From NCBI GenBank assembly GCA_937926205.1, contig CALEYL010000075.1, positions 186,001 to 250,000 on the forward strand: DNA of 64,000 nucleotides. Direction: 5' to 3'. Positions 18,709 through 27,424 of this stretch are shown in pieces. The DNA comes from an uncultured Saprospiraceae bacterium (lineage in GTDB: Bacteria > Bacteroidota > Bacteroidia > Chitinophagales > Saprospiraceae). The stretch's first letter is position 1. The number at the start of each line of letters is the position of its first letter. The translations under genes were made by a program, and so were the position numbers. The notes beneath the pieces are model-generated. The model saw nothing but the letters and a program-made list of their open reading frames with translations. It was not told where the DNA came from and made no database searches.

Positions 18709-20382
18709 ATGCAGGAATTAAATACCTACAGCAAACACATTACTCAGGATAAATCACTGCCCGCAGCACAGGCGATGCTGCATGGCATCGGCCTCACGGA
18801 AGAAGATTTAAAAAAAGCGCAGGTAGGCATTGTCAGTACCGGGTGGGAAGGCAATACCTGTAACATGCACCTCAACGATCTGGCAGCACTGGTGAAACAG
18901 GGGGTCCAAAAAAGTGACCTCGTTGGCTTGATTTTCAATACGATTGGCGTCAGCGACGGCATTTCTATGGGAACCTCAGGGATGCGTTACTCCCTGCCCT
19001 CCCGCGAAATCATAGCCGACTCCATCGAAACAGTAGCCGGCGCACAGTGGTACGATGCCCTGGTTACCGTGGTGGGATGCGACAAAAACATGCCTGGCGC
19101 CATGATGGCCATTGGTCGGCTGAACCGTCCGGCAATTCTGGTATACGGTGGTACCATCAGTGCAGGGTGCCATGCCGGTAAAAAACTTGACATCGTCTCA
19201 GCGTTCGAAGCGCTGGGGCAAAAAAATGCCGGTAAAATTGATGCTGAAGAATTTCAGAGCATCGTTCGGAATGCCTGTCCCGGTCCCGGCGCCTGCGGCG
19301 GGATGTACACGGCCAACACCATGGCATCTGCCATCGAAGCGCTTGGAATGAGCTTGCCCAACAACGCCTCTTTCCCTGCCATTACAGAAGAAAAAACACA
19401 GGACTGCCTACGGGTCGGTGCTGCCATCCGGAACCTTTTGGAAAAAAATATCCGGCCTTCCGACATCATGACCAAAGCCGCTTTTGAAAACGCCATCACG
19501 CTTGTCACCGTCCTGGGCGGCTCTACAAATGCGGTTCTCCACCTCATAGCGATAGCAAAAGAAATAGGGGTTCCGCTTAGCATTACTGACTTTCAGCGCA
19601 TTAGCGACAAGGTGCCTTTTCTGGCTGACCTGAAGCCAAGCGGAAAATATGTCATGGAAGACCTTTACCGGGTCGGAGGCGTTTCGGCTGTAATGAAAAT
19701 GTTGCTGGAAGCCGGCTACCTGAATGGCGATTGTCTGACCGTAACCGGCAAAACCATGGCTGAAAACCTGGAGATGGCAACCGGACTCAGTGCCGGACAA
19801 GACATCATCCATCCGCTGGATCAGCCCATTAAAGCCACCGGGCACATACAGATATTGTACGGCAACCTGGCAGAAGAAGGCGCCGTGGCAAAAATCACCG
19901 GTAAAGAAGGGGAAGTATTCACCGGTACAGCGCGCGTTTTTGACCGTGAAGACGCAGTGAATGAGGCCATTATGAACAAAGTGATCCAACCCGGCGATGT
20001 AGTGGTGATCCGGTATTGTGGTCCCAAAGGTGGACCTGGTATGCCTGAAATGCTGAAACCAACCTCCGCGATTATGGGTGAAGGGCTGGGTGACAAAGTG
20101 GCACTCATTACCGATGGACGTTTTTCAGGCGGCACGCATGGTTTTGTTGTGGGCCACATTACTCCGGAAGCACAAACCGGCGGGCTGATTGCCTTACTGA
20201 AAGACGGAGACCGGATTACGATTGATGCCAGGAAAAAATTACTACATGCAGATTTGGACGCTGCCGAGATTGAAAAGAGAAGGGCTGCCTGGAAAGCACC
20301 TGAAAATACTGCTCAAAAAGGATGGTTGCGCAAATATGCACTTCTGGTTGGTTCAGCCAGCGAAGGTTGTGTAACTGGATAA
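18709..20382 (+). CDS. ilvD: Dihydroxy-acid dehydratase
   Basis: A 557-residue iron-sulfur dehydratase making the 2-oxo acid precursors of valine and isoleucine. The three cluster cysteines are visible at 51 (GNTCNMH), 124 (VVGCDKNMPG) and 196 (PGPGACGGMYTANTM), and the C-terminal DGRFSGGTHGFVVGHI motif is intact. Full length. ilvB follows 48 bases downstream on the same strand, so the two form an operon. ilvC and the small acetolactate synthase subunit ilvN are not in the window. About 160 bases upstream of the start contain no clear leader peptide or attenuator that I can support. Confidence 0.97.
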   Translation: MQELNTYSKHITQDKSLPAAQAMLHGIGLTEEDLKKAQVGIVSTGWEGNTCNMHLNDLAALVKQGVQKSDLVGLIFNTIGVSDGISMGTSGMRYSLPSREIIADSIETVAGAQWYDALVTVVGCDKNMPGAMMAIGRLNRPAILVYGGTISAGCHAGKKLDIVSAFEALGQKNAGKIDAEEFQSIVRNACPGPGACGGMYTANTMASAIEALGMSLPNNASFPAITEEKTQDCLRVGAAIRNLLEKNIRPSDIMTKAAFENAITLVTVLGGSTNAVLHLIAIAKEIGVPLSITDFQRISDKVPFLADLKPSGKYVMEDLYRVGGVSAVMKMLLEAGYLNGDCLTVTGKTMAENLEMATGLSAGQDIIHPLDQPIKATGHIQILYGNLAEEGAVAKITGKEGEVFTGTARVFDREDAVNEAIMNKVIQPGDVVVIRYCGPKGGPGMPEMLKPTSAIMGEGLGDKVALITDGRFSGGTHGFVVGHITPEAQTGGLIALLKDGDRITIDARKKLLHADLDAAEIEKRRAAWKAPENTAQKGWLRKYALLVGSASEGCVTG

Positions 20383-20430
20383 AGACATAACGTATTGCTT
20401 TATTGCAGTACTTCTAAAATCAAGAATGCC

Positions 20431-22173
20431 ATGACCAAGATACAGCATCAGGCCAGTATAGCACCCATGGAAATGCCAAAGCCACTCAGGATGAGCGGTG
20501 CTGAAGCCATCCTTACTTGTTTGCTCGAAGAGGGGGTAACGACTATTTTTGGCTATCCCGGAGGGGCCATCATGCCCGTTTATGATGCGCTGTACCACTT
20601 TTCAGATCGCTTGTGCCATATCCTGCCCCGCCACGAACAAGGCGCCATCCACGCAGCCGAAGGATATGCTCGGGTAACCCGCAAAACAGGCGTCTGTATG
20701 GCCACTTCAGGCCCCGGAGCAATGAACCTGTTGACAGGTCTGGCGGATGCGATGCTCGACTCAACCCCACTGGTCTGCATCACAGGTCAGGTATTCAGTC
20801 ATTTACTGGGGTCGGATGCGTTTCAGGAAACCGATGTTATCAATTGTACGACGCCGGTAACAAAGTGGAATTATCAGATTACCAATGCTTCCGAAATCCC
20901 GGAAGTATTTGCAAAAGCTTTTTACATAGCCAACTCCGGCCGTCCTGGTCCGGTCGTCATTGACATTACCAAAAATGCTCAGGTTGAGTCGCTCGATTTC
21001 ACGTACTCCCCCCGTCCGGTAATCAGGAGCTACCACCCCTTTCCGAAACCCGATCCGGGCGTTTTTCAGGCGGCAGCCGACTTAATCAATCAGGCTGAAA
21101 AGCCAATGATTCTTGCCGGCCACGGCATCCATATTGCCCATGCACAGGATGTCTTCAAGGATTTTGTTGAAAAAAGCGGTATTCCGGTAGCCTGCACAAT
21201 TCACGGCCTTTCCACGATCCCGTCCGATCACCCGCTCCACATGGGCATGCTGGGAATGCACGGGAATTACGGCCCGAATATGAAACAGAATGAATGCGAT
21301 GTACTGATCGCTATTGGCATGCGGTTCGATGACCGGGTAACCGGAAACCTGAGCCGGTATGCCCGGCAGGCGAAAGTCATTCACATCGAAATAGACCGCT
21401 CTGAAATCAATAAAAATGTAAAAGCGGATGTGGCTGTACACTCGGATGCAAAACTTGCTCTCGAGAATTTGCTGCCCCTGATCAAGGAAAAAAAATACCC
21501 CGAATGGATCGCTGCTTTTCACGCCTGCGACCGCATCGAAAAGGAGAAAGTTCACAGCCGCGACCTGACAGCTACTGCCGAAGGAAAATTGCGCATGGGG
21601 CAGGTTGTTCGCGCCGTTTCCGATCACACTGCAGGCCAGGCCATCGTGGTTACGGATGTCGGCCAGCACCAGATGGCCGCAGCCCGCTATTACGAATATA
21701 AAGGCAGGGATCAATGGGTATCTTCCGGAGGCGCCGGAACCATGGGTTACGGATTGCCGGCTGCATTCGGGGCAAAGAAAGCCCACCCGCATCGCGAAGT
21801 TGTCGCTTTTATTGGTGACGGCGGATTTCAAATGACCCTTCAGGAACTTGGGACTTGTGCTCAATGGGATGTTGGGGTTAAAATCATCCTGCTCGACAAC
21901 AACTTTCTGGGTATGGTGCGCCAGTGGCAACAACTGTTTTTTGATCGGCGCTATTCTTCAGTAGAACTCCAAAACCCTGATTTTGTCAAGATCGCAGATG
22001 GCTTCGGCATAAAAGGACGTACCATAGAACGGGAAGATGAATTGCATGGCGCCATCGCAGAAATGCTGGCCTACGATGGTCCTTACCTGCTCCATGTCAG
22101 GGTGGAAAAAGAAGGCAATGTTTTTCCAATGGTGCCTTCCGGCGCAGCTGTTGACGAAATCATCCTTGAGTAA
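20431..22173 (+). CDS. ilvB: Acetolactate synthase, large (catalytic) subunit
   Basis: A 580-residue thiamine-diphosphate enzyme that joins two pyruvates, or pyruvate and 2-oxobutyrate, in branched-chain amino acid synthesis. It shows GYPGGAIMPVYDAL near 41-54, the catalytic Glu69 in PRHEQGAIHAAEGYAR, SGPGAMNLLTGLADA near 95, and the ThDP/Mg motif GDGGFQMTLQELGT to ILLDNN near 464-490. The ATG at 20431 was chosen over an upstream one at 20395 because the latter adds 12 unrelated residues and lies right behind ilvD. The usual regulatory subunit gene ilvN does not follow; the next gene is an unrelated methyltransferase beyond a hairpin. Confidence 0.96.
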   Translation: MTKIQHQASIAPMEMPKPLRMSGAEAILTCLLEEGVTTIFGYPGGAIMPVYDALYHFSDRLCHILPRHEQGAIHAAEGYARVTRKTGVCMATSGPGAMNLLTGLADAMLDSTPLVCITGQVFSHLLGSDAFQETDVINCTTPVTKWNYQITNASEIPEVFAKAFYIANSGRPGPVVIDITKNAQVESLDFTYSPRPVIRSYHPFPKPDPGVFQAAADLINQAEKPMILAGHGIHIAHAQDVFKDFVEKSGIPVACTIHGLSTIPSDHPLHMGMLGMHGNYGPNMKQNECDVLIAIGMRFDDRVTGNLSRYARQAKVIHIEIDRSEINKNVKADVAVHSDAKLALENLLPLIKEKKYPEWIAAFHACDRIEKEKVHSRDLTATAEGKLRMGQVVRAVSDHTAGQAIVVTDVGQHQMAAARYYEYKGRDQWVSSGGAGTMGYGLPAAFGAKKAHPHREVVAFIGDGGFQMTLQELGTCAQWDVGVKIILLDNNFLGMVRQWQQLFFDRRYSSVELQNPDFVKIADGFGIKGRTIEREDELHGAIAEMLAYDGPYLLHVRVEKEGNVFPMVPSGAAVDEIILE

Positions 22174-22219
22174 GATTTGTTTGATGGTTGATTTGTTTTG
22201 CCATATCCTTAGCCTACTT

Positions 22220-22280
22220 TTGCTGCCTGGGAGAGCTGATAGGTTTTAGAAACCTAACAGCTCTGTCATCCAGGCAGCAA
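22220..22280 (+). terminator. Long inverted repeat between ilvB and the FkbM gene
   Basis: An extended stem: TTGCTGCCTGG at 22220-22230 with its complement at 22270-22280, then AGAGCTG / CAGCTCT (22232-22238, 22258-22264) and AGGTTT / AAACCT (22241-22246, 22250-22255) inside. It lies 47 bases after the ilvB stop and ends 17 bases before the next start. It could end the ilv transcript; there is no T-run. The inner AGAGCTG-AGGTTT palindrome recalls a dispersed repeat type of Bacteroidota. Confidence 0.65.
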
Positions 22281-22297
22281 CAGCGTCAACAAGAAAC

Positions 22298-23032
22298 ATG
22301 ATCCAAACCATCAAGTACCTTTACCGGGCCTACCGTTACCGTTATAAGATTGATCCGGTAGAAATAGCCTATATTCTCCGCAACCTGCATCCTGGTGAAA
22401 CAGCAGTTGATATCGGCTGCCACAAAGGCGGCTACCTTTACTGGATGCGCAAACGCGTCGGAAAAACCGGACATTGCTATGCTTTTGAACCGCAACCAAA
22501 CCTGTACAAATACCTGACCGGCATTCTCAGCGCTTTTTCCTACAGAAACATTGTCCTTGAGAACAAAGGGGTTTCTTCTACATCCGGCTCATTTCAACTT
22601 TATATTCCCAAAACGGCAAGCGGTACTTCCCCGGGAGCTTCGCTGAATACTCCCGATCCAGGCAACGAAAATACAGAAACGGTAGAGGTGAAAACCGTAA
22701 CTCTTGACACTTATTTTCTCGAACGGGGCATCATTCCGGCGCTGCTGAAAATAGATGTCGAAGGGCATGAAGCGGAAGTATTGAAGGGAGGCGCTAAGTT
22801 ACTGAGCCAGTACCGCCCGCGCATTCTGATGGAATGCGAAAGCAGGCACCTTGGAGGCGGAAGCGTTATGGACATCATGCGCATGTTACTCGATTGGGGC
22901 TATCGCGGTTATTTTATACTCGAAGGCAAATTGCGCTCCATTGAGACCTTCGACCCGGCGATCCACCAGAAACAGGAAAAAGACAGGTTTTGGGAAGCGC
23001 CCGGATATGTCAACAATTTCATATTTGAATAG
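22298..23032 (+). CDS. FkbM-family SAM-dependent methyltransferase
   Basis: A 244-residue enzyme with the SAM-binding motif AVDIGCHKGGY at 36-46, the FEPQPNLYKYL segment near 63-73 and the family motif LLKIDVEGHEAEVLKGG near 148-164. FkbM methyltransferases usually O-methylate sugars or secondary metabolites. No glycan or antibiotic cluster surrounds it: ilvB lies upstream beyond a hairpin, and the convergent gene downstream encodes an outer-membrane protein 6 bases away. Substrate unknown. Confidence 0.88.
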   Translation: MIQTIKYLYRAYRYRYKIDPVEIAYILRNLHPGETAVDIGCHKGGYLYWMRKRVGKTGHCYAFEPQPNLYKYLTGILSAFSYRNIVLENKGVSSTSGSFQLYIPKTASGTSPGASLNTPDPGNENTETVEVKTVTLDTYFLERGIIPALLKIDVEGHEAEVLKGGAKLLSQYRPRILMECESRHLGGGSVMDIMRMLLDWGYRGYFILEGKLRSIETFDPAIHQKQEKDRFWEAPGYVNNFIFE

Positions 23033-23038
23033 TATTCG

Positions 23039-23827
23039 CTATCCAACTTTCCAAACCAAACCAAGGTTCCAGCGACTGGACAGGCCAATATTGCGCCCGT
23101 TGAATATTTGCGCAAAGCCTACAAAAGCGCCAAAATTATTGGTCACCGGATAGTACAGGGTACCGCCGCCTCTTAGCCAGGTAGAGCCGTTTCCGGCAGA
23201 AACCGTCAAGTCCTGGCCTGCATTGAAAGTGTGGTAATATTCCATCCAGCCGTCCAGATAAAACCAGGAGCCGCTGAAACCCAGTCGAAATACAACAGGC
23301 AGGGCATATAAATTATCCGGCGAAACCCGCACATCAAGCCCGCTTTGCAGGTGTGCAAAAACACCAAACACTGAATTATATTGCGCCACTACCCTACCCT
23401 GAAGCTGGGTGGCGCGAGCACCAATGGGATTGCTGACTTCTGTCGGGTATTGGGAAAGGGGGAAAGTAGCCCCCAGAGCACCGATCAGGTAAAGCTTTCC
23501 ATTGACGCCTTCATTCTGATAAGCACTGTATTTTAAAAACAAAGAACCATCCTGAAGGCCCCGGTTTTCACCAATCCAAATATAAGGTGCGGCTAAAACG
23601 AGGCTGCTTCTGGCCGACAGCCCATGCTCCAGAAAAAAGCTGGCATTGTGCTGTGTTTGAGCGATTTCCTGTTTTTGAGAACCAAAATAATATTGGTTAA
23701 AATATTCATAGGAATAAGTGATTGCGAGGTCAGTTTTACCGGCTCCGGGTAAAAAACCACTAACCGGACCCTGCGCAAACAGCGAAGCAGCAAAGCAGCA
23801 AAATAAAACGGTGAGGCCTTTTTTCAT
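23039..23827 (-). CDS. Predicted outer-membrane beta-barrel protein
   Basis: A 262-residue exported protein of unknown function. Residues 1-19 form a signal peptide (MKKGLTVLFCCFAASLFAQ). The rest alternates polar and hydrophobic/aromatic residues in short strands (TDLAITYSYEYFN, GVFAHLQSGLDVRV, GSWFYLDGWMEYYHTF), and the chain ends in RWNLGLVWKVG, as expected for a small beta-barrel. It resembles uncharacterised porin-like or phenol-degradation MetA-pathway-type outer-membrane proteins in overall look only. It is a single gene convergent with the FkbM methyltransferase. Confidence 0.7.
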   Translation of the reverse strand: MKKGLTVLFCCFAASLFAQGPVSGFLPGAGKTDLAITYSYEYFNQYYFGSQKQEIAQTQHNASFFLEHGLSARSSLVLAAPYIWIGENRGLQDGSLFLKYSAYQNEGVNGKLYLIGALGATFPLSQYPTEVSNPIGARATQLQGRVVAQYNSVFGVFAHLQSGLDVRVSPDNLYALPVVFRLGFSGSWFYLDGWMEYYHTFNAGQDLTVSAGNGSTWLRGGGTLYYPVTNNFGAFVGFAQIFNGRNIGLSSRWNLGLVWKVG

Positions 23828-23988
23828 AGGTTATAAATTTAGAGCGAATATCCGTAAAAAATGTTTGAGCCGTATGCGAAAAAGCGCATCATTATTGTAA
23901 AATCTGTGTATTTGGAGACATTCAGACTTATTCCAATTGTAGAAAATTGATCTATATTTGGGGCTTCATTCATCTCAATCGGTATGTT

Positions 23989-24717
23989 TTGTCAGACAGC
24001 TTAATAATCATCCCAACGTATAATGAAAAAGAGAACATCGTTCGTATGATTGAAAAGGTGTTCTCACTTGGCTACCCCTTCCACCTGCTCATTGTGGACG
24101 ATGGTTCTCCAGATGGTACAGCCGATCTGATAAAAGCCCAGCAATTGCTCTATGAAGATCGCCTTTTTTTATTGGAGCGCTCAGGAAAACTGGGCCTGGG
24201 AACAGCATACATTGCTGGCTTTCGCTGGGGCCTGGAGCGGGAATATGAGTTTTTCTTTGAAATGGATGCAGATTTTTCACACAACCCGGAGGATCTGATA
24301 CGCCTCCTGGAAGCTTGTTCAAAACGCAAAGCTGATCTGGCTGTCGGCTCGCGCTATGTTCGCGGCGGCAAGCTCATCAACTGGCCTGCTGACCGCGTTT
24401 TTCTTTCTATTGGCGCCTCTCTCTATGTACGCCTGATTACCTGGATGCCGGTTAAAGACCCCACGGCAGGATTCGTTTGCTACAAACGGGAAGTGCTGAA
24501 GTCTATAGATCTGAATAAGATTCGCTTCGTCGGTTATGCTTTCCAGATCGAAATGAAATTTGCGGCCCGGTCGCTCGGTTTTTGCATCGAAGAAGTGCCC
24601 ATTACTTTTACAGACCGTGCAGAGGGTGCTTCAAAAATGTCTAAGGGCATTGTACGTGAGGCCATTCTTGGCGTGCTGCAAATGCGATGGCGCAGCTTTT
24701 TCAACAGTTACGCCTGA
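23989..24717 (+). CDS. Polyprenol monophosphomannose synthase (GT2, DPM1-like)
   Basis: A 242-residue family 2 glycosyltransferase that moves mannose (or another hexose) from a nucleotide sugar to polyprenyl phosphate at the inner face of the membrane. The start is a TTG at 23989 giving MSDSLIIIPTYNEKENI, which matches the family start; an earlier TTG at 23947 would add unrelated residues. Motifs: DDGSPDGT at 37-44, EMDADFSHNPEDL near 87-99 (the metal-binding DAD), and FVGYAFQIEMKFAA near 178-191. It has no C-terminal membrane domain. trpA follows 32 bases later on the same strand and is probably cotranscribed. Confidence 0.9.
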   Translation: MSDSLIIIPTYNEKENIVRMIEKVFSLGYPFHLLIVDDGSPDGTADLIKAQQLLYEDRLFLLERSGKLGLGTAYIAGFRWGLEREYEFFFEMDADFSHNPEDLIRLLEACSKRKADLAVGSRYVRGGKLINWPADRVFLSIGASLYVRLITWMPVKDPTAGFVCYKREVLKSIDLNKIRFVGYAFQIEMKFAARSLGFCIEEVPITFTDRAEGASKMSKGIVREAILGVLQMRWRSFFNSYA

Positions 24718-24749
24718 GTATTCCCATCACCAATTTATCTTTCTAACAC

Positions 24750-25520
24750 ATGAAACGCCTCCAACACCTCTTTTCTCAAAAAAAAGACCAGCTTCTCAAC
24801 ATCTATTTTACGGCCGGATTTCCAGAACTCCGGGATACAGAAACCATCATCCTTGCCCTTGAAAAAGCAGGGGTAGACTTGATTGAAATCGGCATGCCCT
24901 ATTCCGATCCGCTTGCCGACGGACCAACCATCCAGCAATCCAGCCAGGTCGCACTGGCGAATGGCATGACCTTGAAGCTGCTCTTTGAACAAATTCGTTC
25001 CGTGCGCCAAAAAACAGAAATCCCCCTCATCCTCATGGGGTATTTCAATCAGATGATGCAATATGGTGAAAGCGCATTTTTGGAAAGCTGCAAAGAAGCA
25101 GGAATAGACGCGCTCATCATGCCGGATTTACCATTGGATGAATATGAAAAACACTATAAAGCCCAATTTGAAAAGCTCGATCTGGGCATCTCTTTTCTCA
25201 TTACCCCGCAAACCAGCGAAGCCCGGATAAGAAAAGTAAACGAACTGACACGCGGTTTTATTTACATGGTATCCAATGACGCCATTACCGGAGGAAGCAG
25301 GGAGTTTTCCGAACGCCAACTGACTTATTTTCAACGCATCAGCGACATGAATTTGCCGCATCCCCGGCTGATAGGCTTTGGCATTTCTGACCGAAAATCA
25401 TTCGAAACAGCCTGCCGCTTTGCACAAGGCGCCATCATCGGCAGCGCTTTTATCCGCGCACTAGAAAAAGCTGGCGATGTAGCGGCAACGGCAAGTGCTT
25501 TTGTATCTGAAATCCGTTAA
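24750..25520 (+). CDS. trpA: Tryptophan synthase alpha chain
   Basis: A 256-residue TIM-barrel enzyme that splits indole-3-glycerol phosphate to indole, which passes to TrpB. Catalytic Glu46 (LIEIGMPYSDP) and Asp57 (LADGPTIQQSS) are present, with DLPLDE near 127-132 and GFGISDRKSFE near 208-218. Full length. It is unusual in standing 15 kb away from trpB and behind a glycosyltransferase gene rather than in a trp operon. It converges with the ABC transporter gene 6 bases away. Confidence 0.95.
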   Translation: MKRLQHLFSQKKDQLLNIYFTAGFPELRDTETIILALEKAGVDLIEIGMPYSDPLADGPTIQQSSQVALANGMTLKLLFEQIRSVRQKTEIPLILMGYFNQMMQYGESAFLESCKEAGIDALIMPDLPLDEYEKHYKAQFEKLDLGISFLITPQTSEARIRKVNELTRGFIYMVSNDAITGGSREFSERQLTYFQRISDMNLPHPRLIGFGISDRKSFETACRFAQGAIIGSAFIRALEKAGDVAATASAFVSEIR

Positions 25521-25526
25521 TGGTCT

Positions 25527-27329
25527 TTACAAATACCCCTTAGCCTGCAGGCGAAAGAGTTCGGCATATTTACCGCCTTGTTCCAGTAATTCTTCATGGC
25601 TGCCGATCTCAAGCAGCTGCCCGTTTTCGAGAAACAGGATGCGGTCGGCCATACGTACCGTGGAAAAACGGTGCGAAATCAATACCGCTGATTTTCCTTC
25701 AATGAGCTCTGAAAAGCGCTGGAATACTTCAAATTCAGCGCGGGCATCCAGAGCAGCCGTCGGCTCGTCGAGGATCAGCAATTGTGCGTCGCGCATGTAA
25801 GCGCGCGCAAGGGCTATCTTTTGCCACTGACCACCGGAGAGCTCGGTGCCGTTGGCGAAGCGTTTGCCCAGAAACTGTTCATAGCGTTCCGGGAGTTGAT
25901 CAATGACGGTATTGGCCAGGCTCTTTTCGGATGCGTTGTGAATTTGCGGCATGTCTCCTACCGCTTCGATGTCGCCAATGGCAATGTTTTCGCCGGCTTT
26001 CAGTTGAAACCGAACATAATCCTGAAATATGACGCCAATATTCCGCCTCAGGGAGTCAAGGTCATAATTCCGGATATCGATTCCATCCAGCAAAATGCGG
26101 CCTTCATTGGGTTCGTACAGACGAGCCAGAAGCTTTACCAGCGTCGTTTTTCCGGCGCCATTTTCGCCGACAAGGGCCAGTTTTTCGCCTTTATTCAACT
26201 GGAAAGACAGGTTGCGGATGGCCCATCGCTCGTTGCCGGGGTATTTGAAACTTACATTTTCAAAGACAAATCCCTGCTGCACTTTTTCCGGAAAAAGCAC
26301 CCCGTCTTCAGGCGAACTGATTTCGGGTTTGATGGCAAAAAAATCAAACAAATCCTGCAGGTACAGTGCGCCTTCTGCAATGCGCGAAAACCGGGTCATA
26401 ACCCCCTGGAGCAAGCCATGCATCCGGTTAAACGACCCCGACAAAAACGTCAGGGTACCAATGGTGATGACAGCACCTGCAGCCTGAATGAGGATAAAAA
26501 CGTAGGCGCCGTAATAAGACAGCGTTCCGAAGGCCGTCAGCAGACTGCCCCACCCTGCCCGGCGAATGGCCAGTTTCCGGTTGGCGATGTAATACCGGTC
26601 CGATACTTCCCGAAAACGGTTGGATAAAAATTCCGCTAAATTGAACAGTTTGATTTCTTTTGCCGTTTGATCGCTGGCGCCAATGTATCGCAGATAGTCA
26701 AGTTCGCGTCGTTCAGGCGTCCACCCCCGGGTCAGGGAGTAACTTTCCTGATTAAAATAAGTCTCCCCCAGAAAAGAAGGAATGACCGCCACAATCAGGA
26801 TCAGGATGAGCCACGGATTGAACACCACGATACCTGCTCCCAGAAACAAAAGGGTAATGATGTCCTGACATTGGTACAGCAATTGGGACATCAGCACAGT
26901 ACGCCCGGTTGTCTGGCGGCGCGCCCGCTCCAATTTGTCGTAAAACTCTGAATCTTCAAATTGGTACAAATCGAGCGTAGCAGCATGCCGCATCAGTTCC
27001 ACGGAAGTTCGATTGGAAACCAGGTCGCCGAGCAGACTGTCGAGCAGGTTGATGCCCCGGCTGATCAGGTCGGAAACAATGGCCAGGATGGCTTCGATGG
27101 CAACCAAGGTCCAGAGATAAGAAAATTGTGCGTCTTTGACTTCAACAAGCCGGATGACCTCATCAATGATTTCTTTAGCGACATAAAGGGTTGCAAGCGG
27201 AATCACAGATTGTAACAGGCGCAGGCAAATATTGCCAATAGCCATTCCAGAGTGGGTGTTCCAGATGAGTTTAAAAAATTCGGGTAAATGCCGCAGCGCG
27301 GAAACCTGTTCTTTAAAAGCAATCGCCAT
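25527..27329 (-). CDS. ABC transporter, fused membrane and ATPase domains (exporter type)
   Basis: A 600-residue half-transporter with an N-terminal six-helix membrane domain (about 20-320) and a C-terminal ATPase. Walker A is GENGAGKTTL near 387-396, the signature LSGGQWQKIALARAY near 497-511, Walker B LLILDEPTAALD near 518-529, and the H-loop ISHRFSTVRMADRI follows. Architecture is that of homodimeric MsbA/LmrA-type exporters of lipids, peptides or drugs, but the substrate cannot be inferred. It is a single gene; the helicase gene starts divergently 95 bases away. Confidence 0.92.
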   Translation of the reverse strand: MAIAFKEQVSALRHLPEFFKLIWNTHSGMAIGNICLRLLQSVIPLATLYVAKEIIDEVIRLVEVKDAQFSYLWTLVAIEAILAIVSDLISRGINLLDSLLGDLVSNRTSVELMRHAATLDLYQFEDSEFYDKLERARRQTTGRTVLMSQLLYQCQDIITLLFLGAGIVVFNPWLILILIVAVIPSFLGETYFNQESYSLTRGWTPERRELDYLRYIGASDQTAKEIKLFNLAEFLSNRFREVSDRYYIANRKLAIRRAGWGSLLTAFGTLSYYGAYVFILIQAAGAVITIGTLTFLSGSFNRMHGLLQGVMTRFSRIAEGALYLQDLFDFFAIKPEISSPEDGVLFPEKVQQGFVFENVSFKYPGNERWAIRNLSFQLNKGEKLALVGENGAGKTTLVKLLARLYEPNEGRILLDGIDIRNYDLDSLRRNIGVIFQDYVRFQLKAGENIAIGDIEAVGDMPQIHNASEKSLANTVIDQLPERYEQFLGKRFANGTELSGGQWQKIALARAYMRDAQLLILDEPTAALDARAEFEVFQRFSELIEGKSAVLISHRFSTVRMADRILFLENGQLLEIGSHEELLEQGGKYAELFRLQAKGYL

Positions 27330-27424
27330 ATTTGCGTGTTAGTTCTACCTCGTCCTTCGAAGCCGGGCTCTAAAATTAATTACCTTCGTAAATACAAATC
27401 CTTTCATCAGATTGTTTAGCCTGT

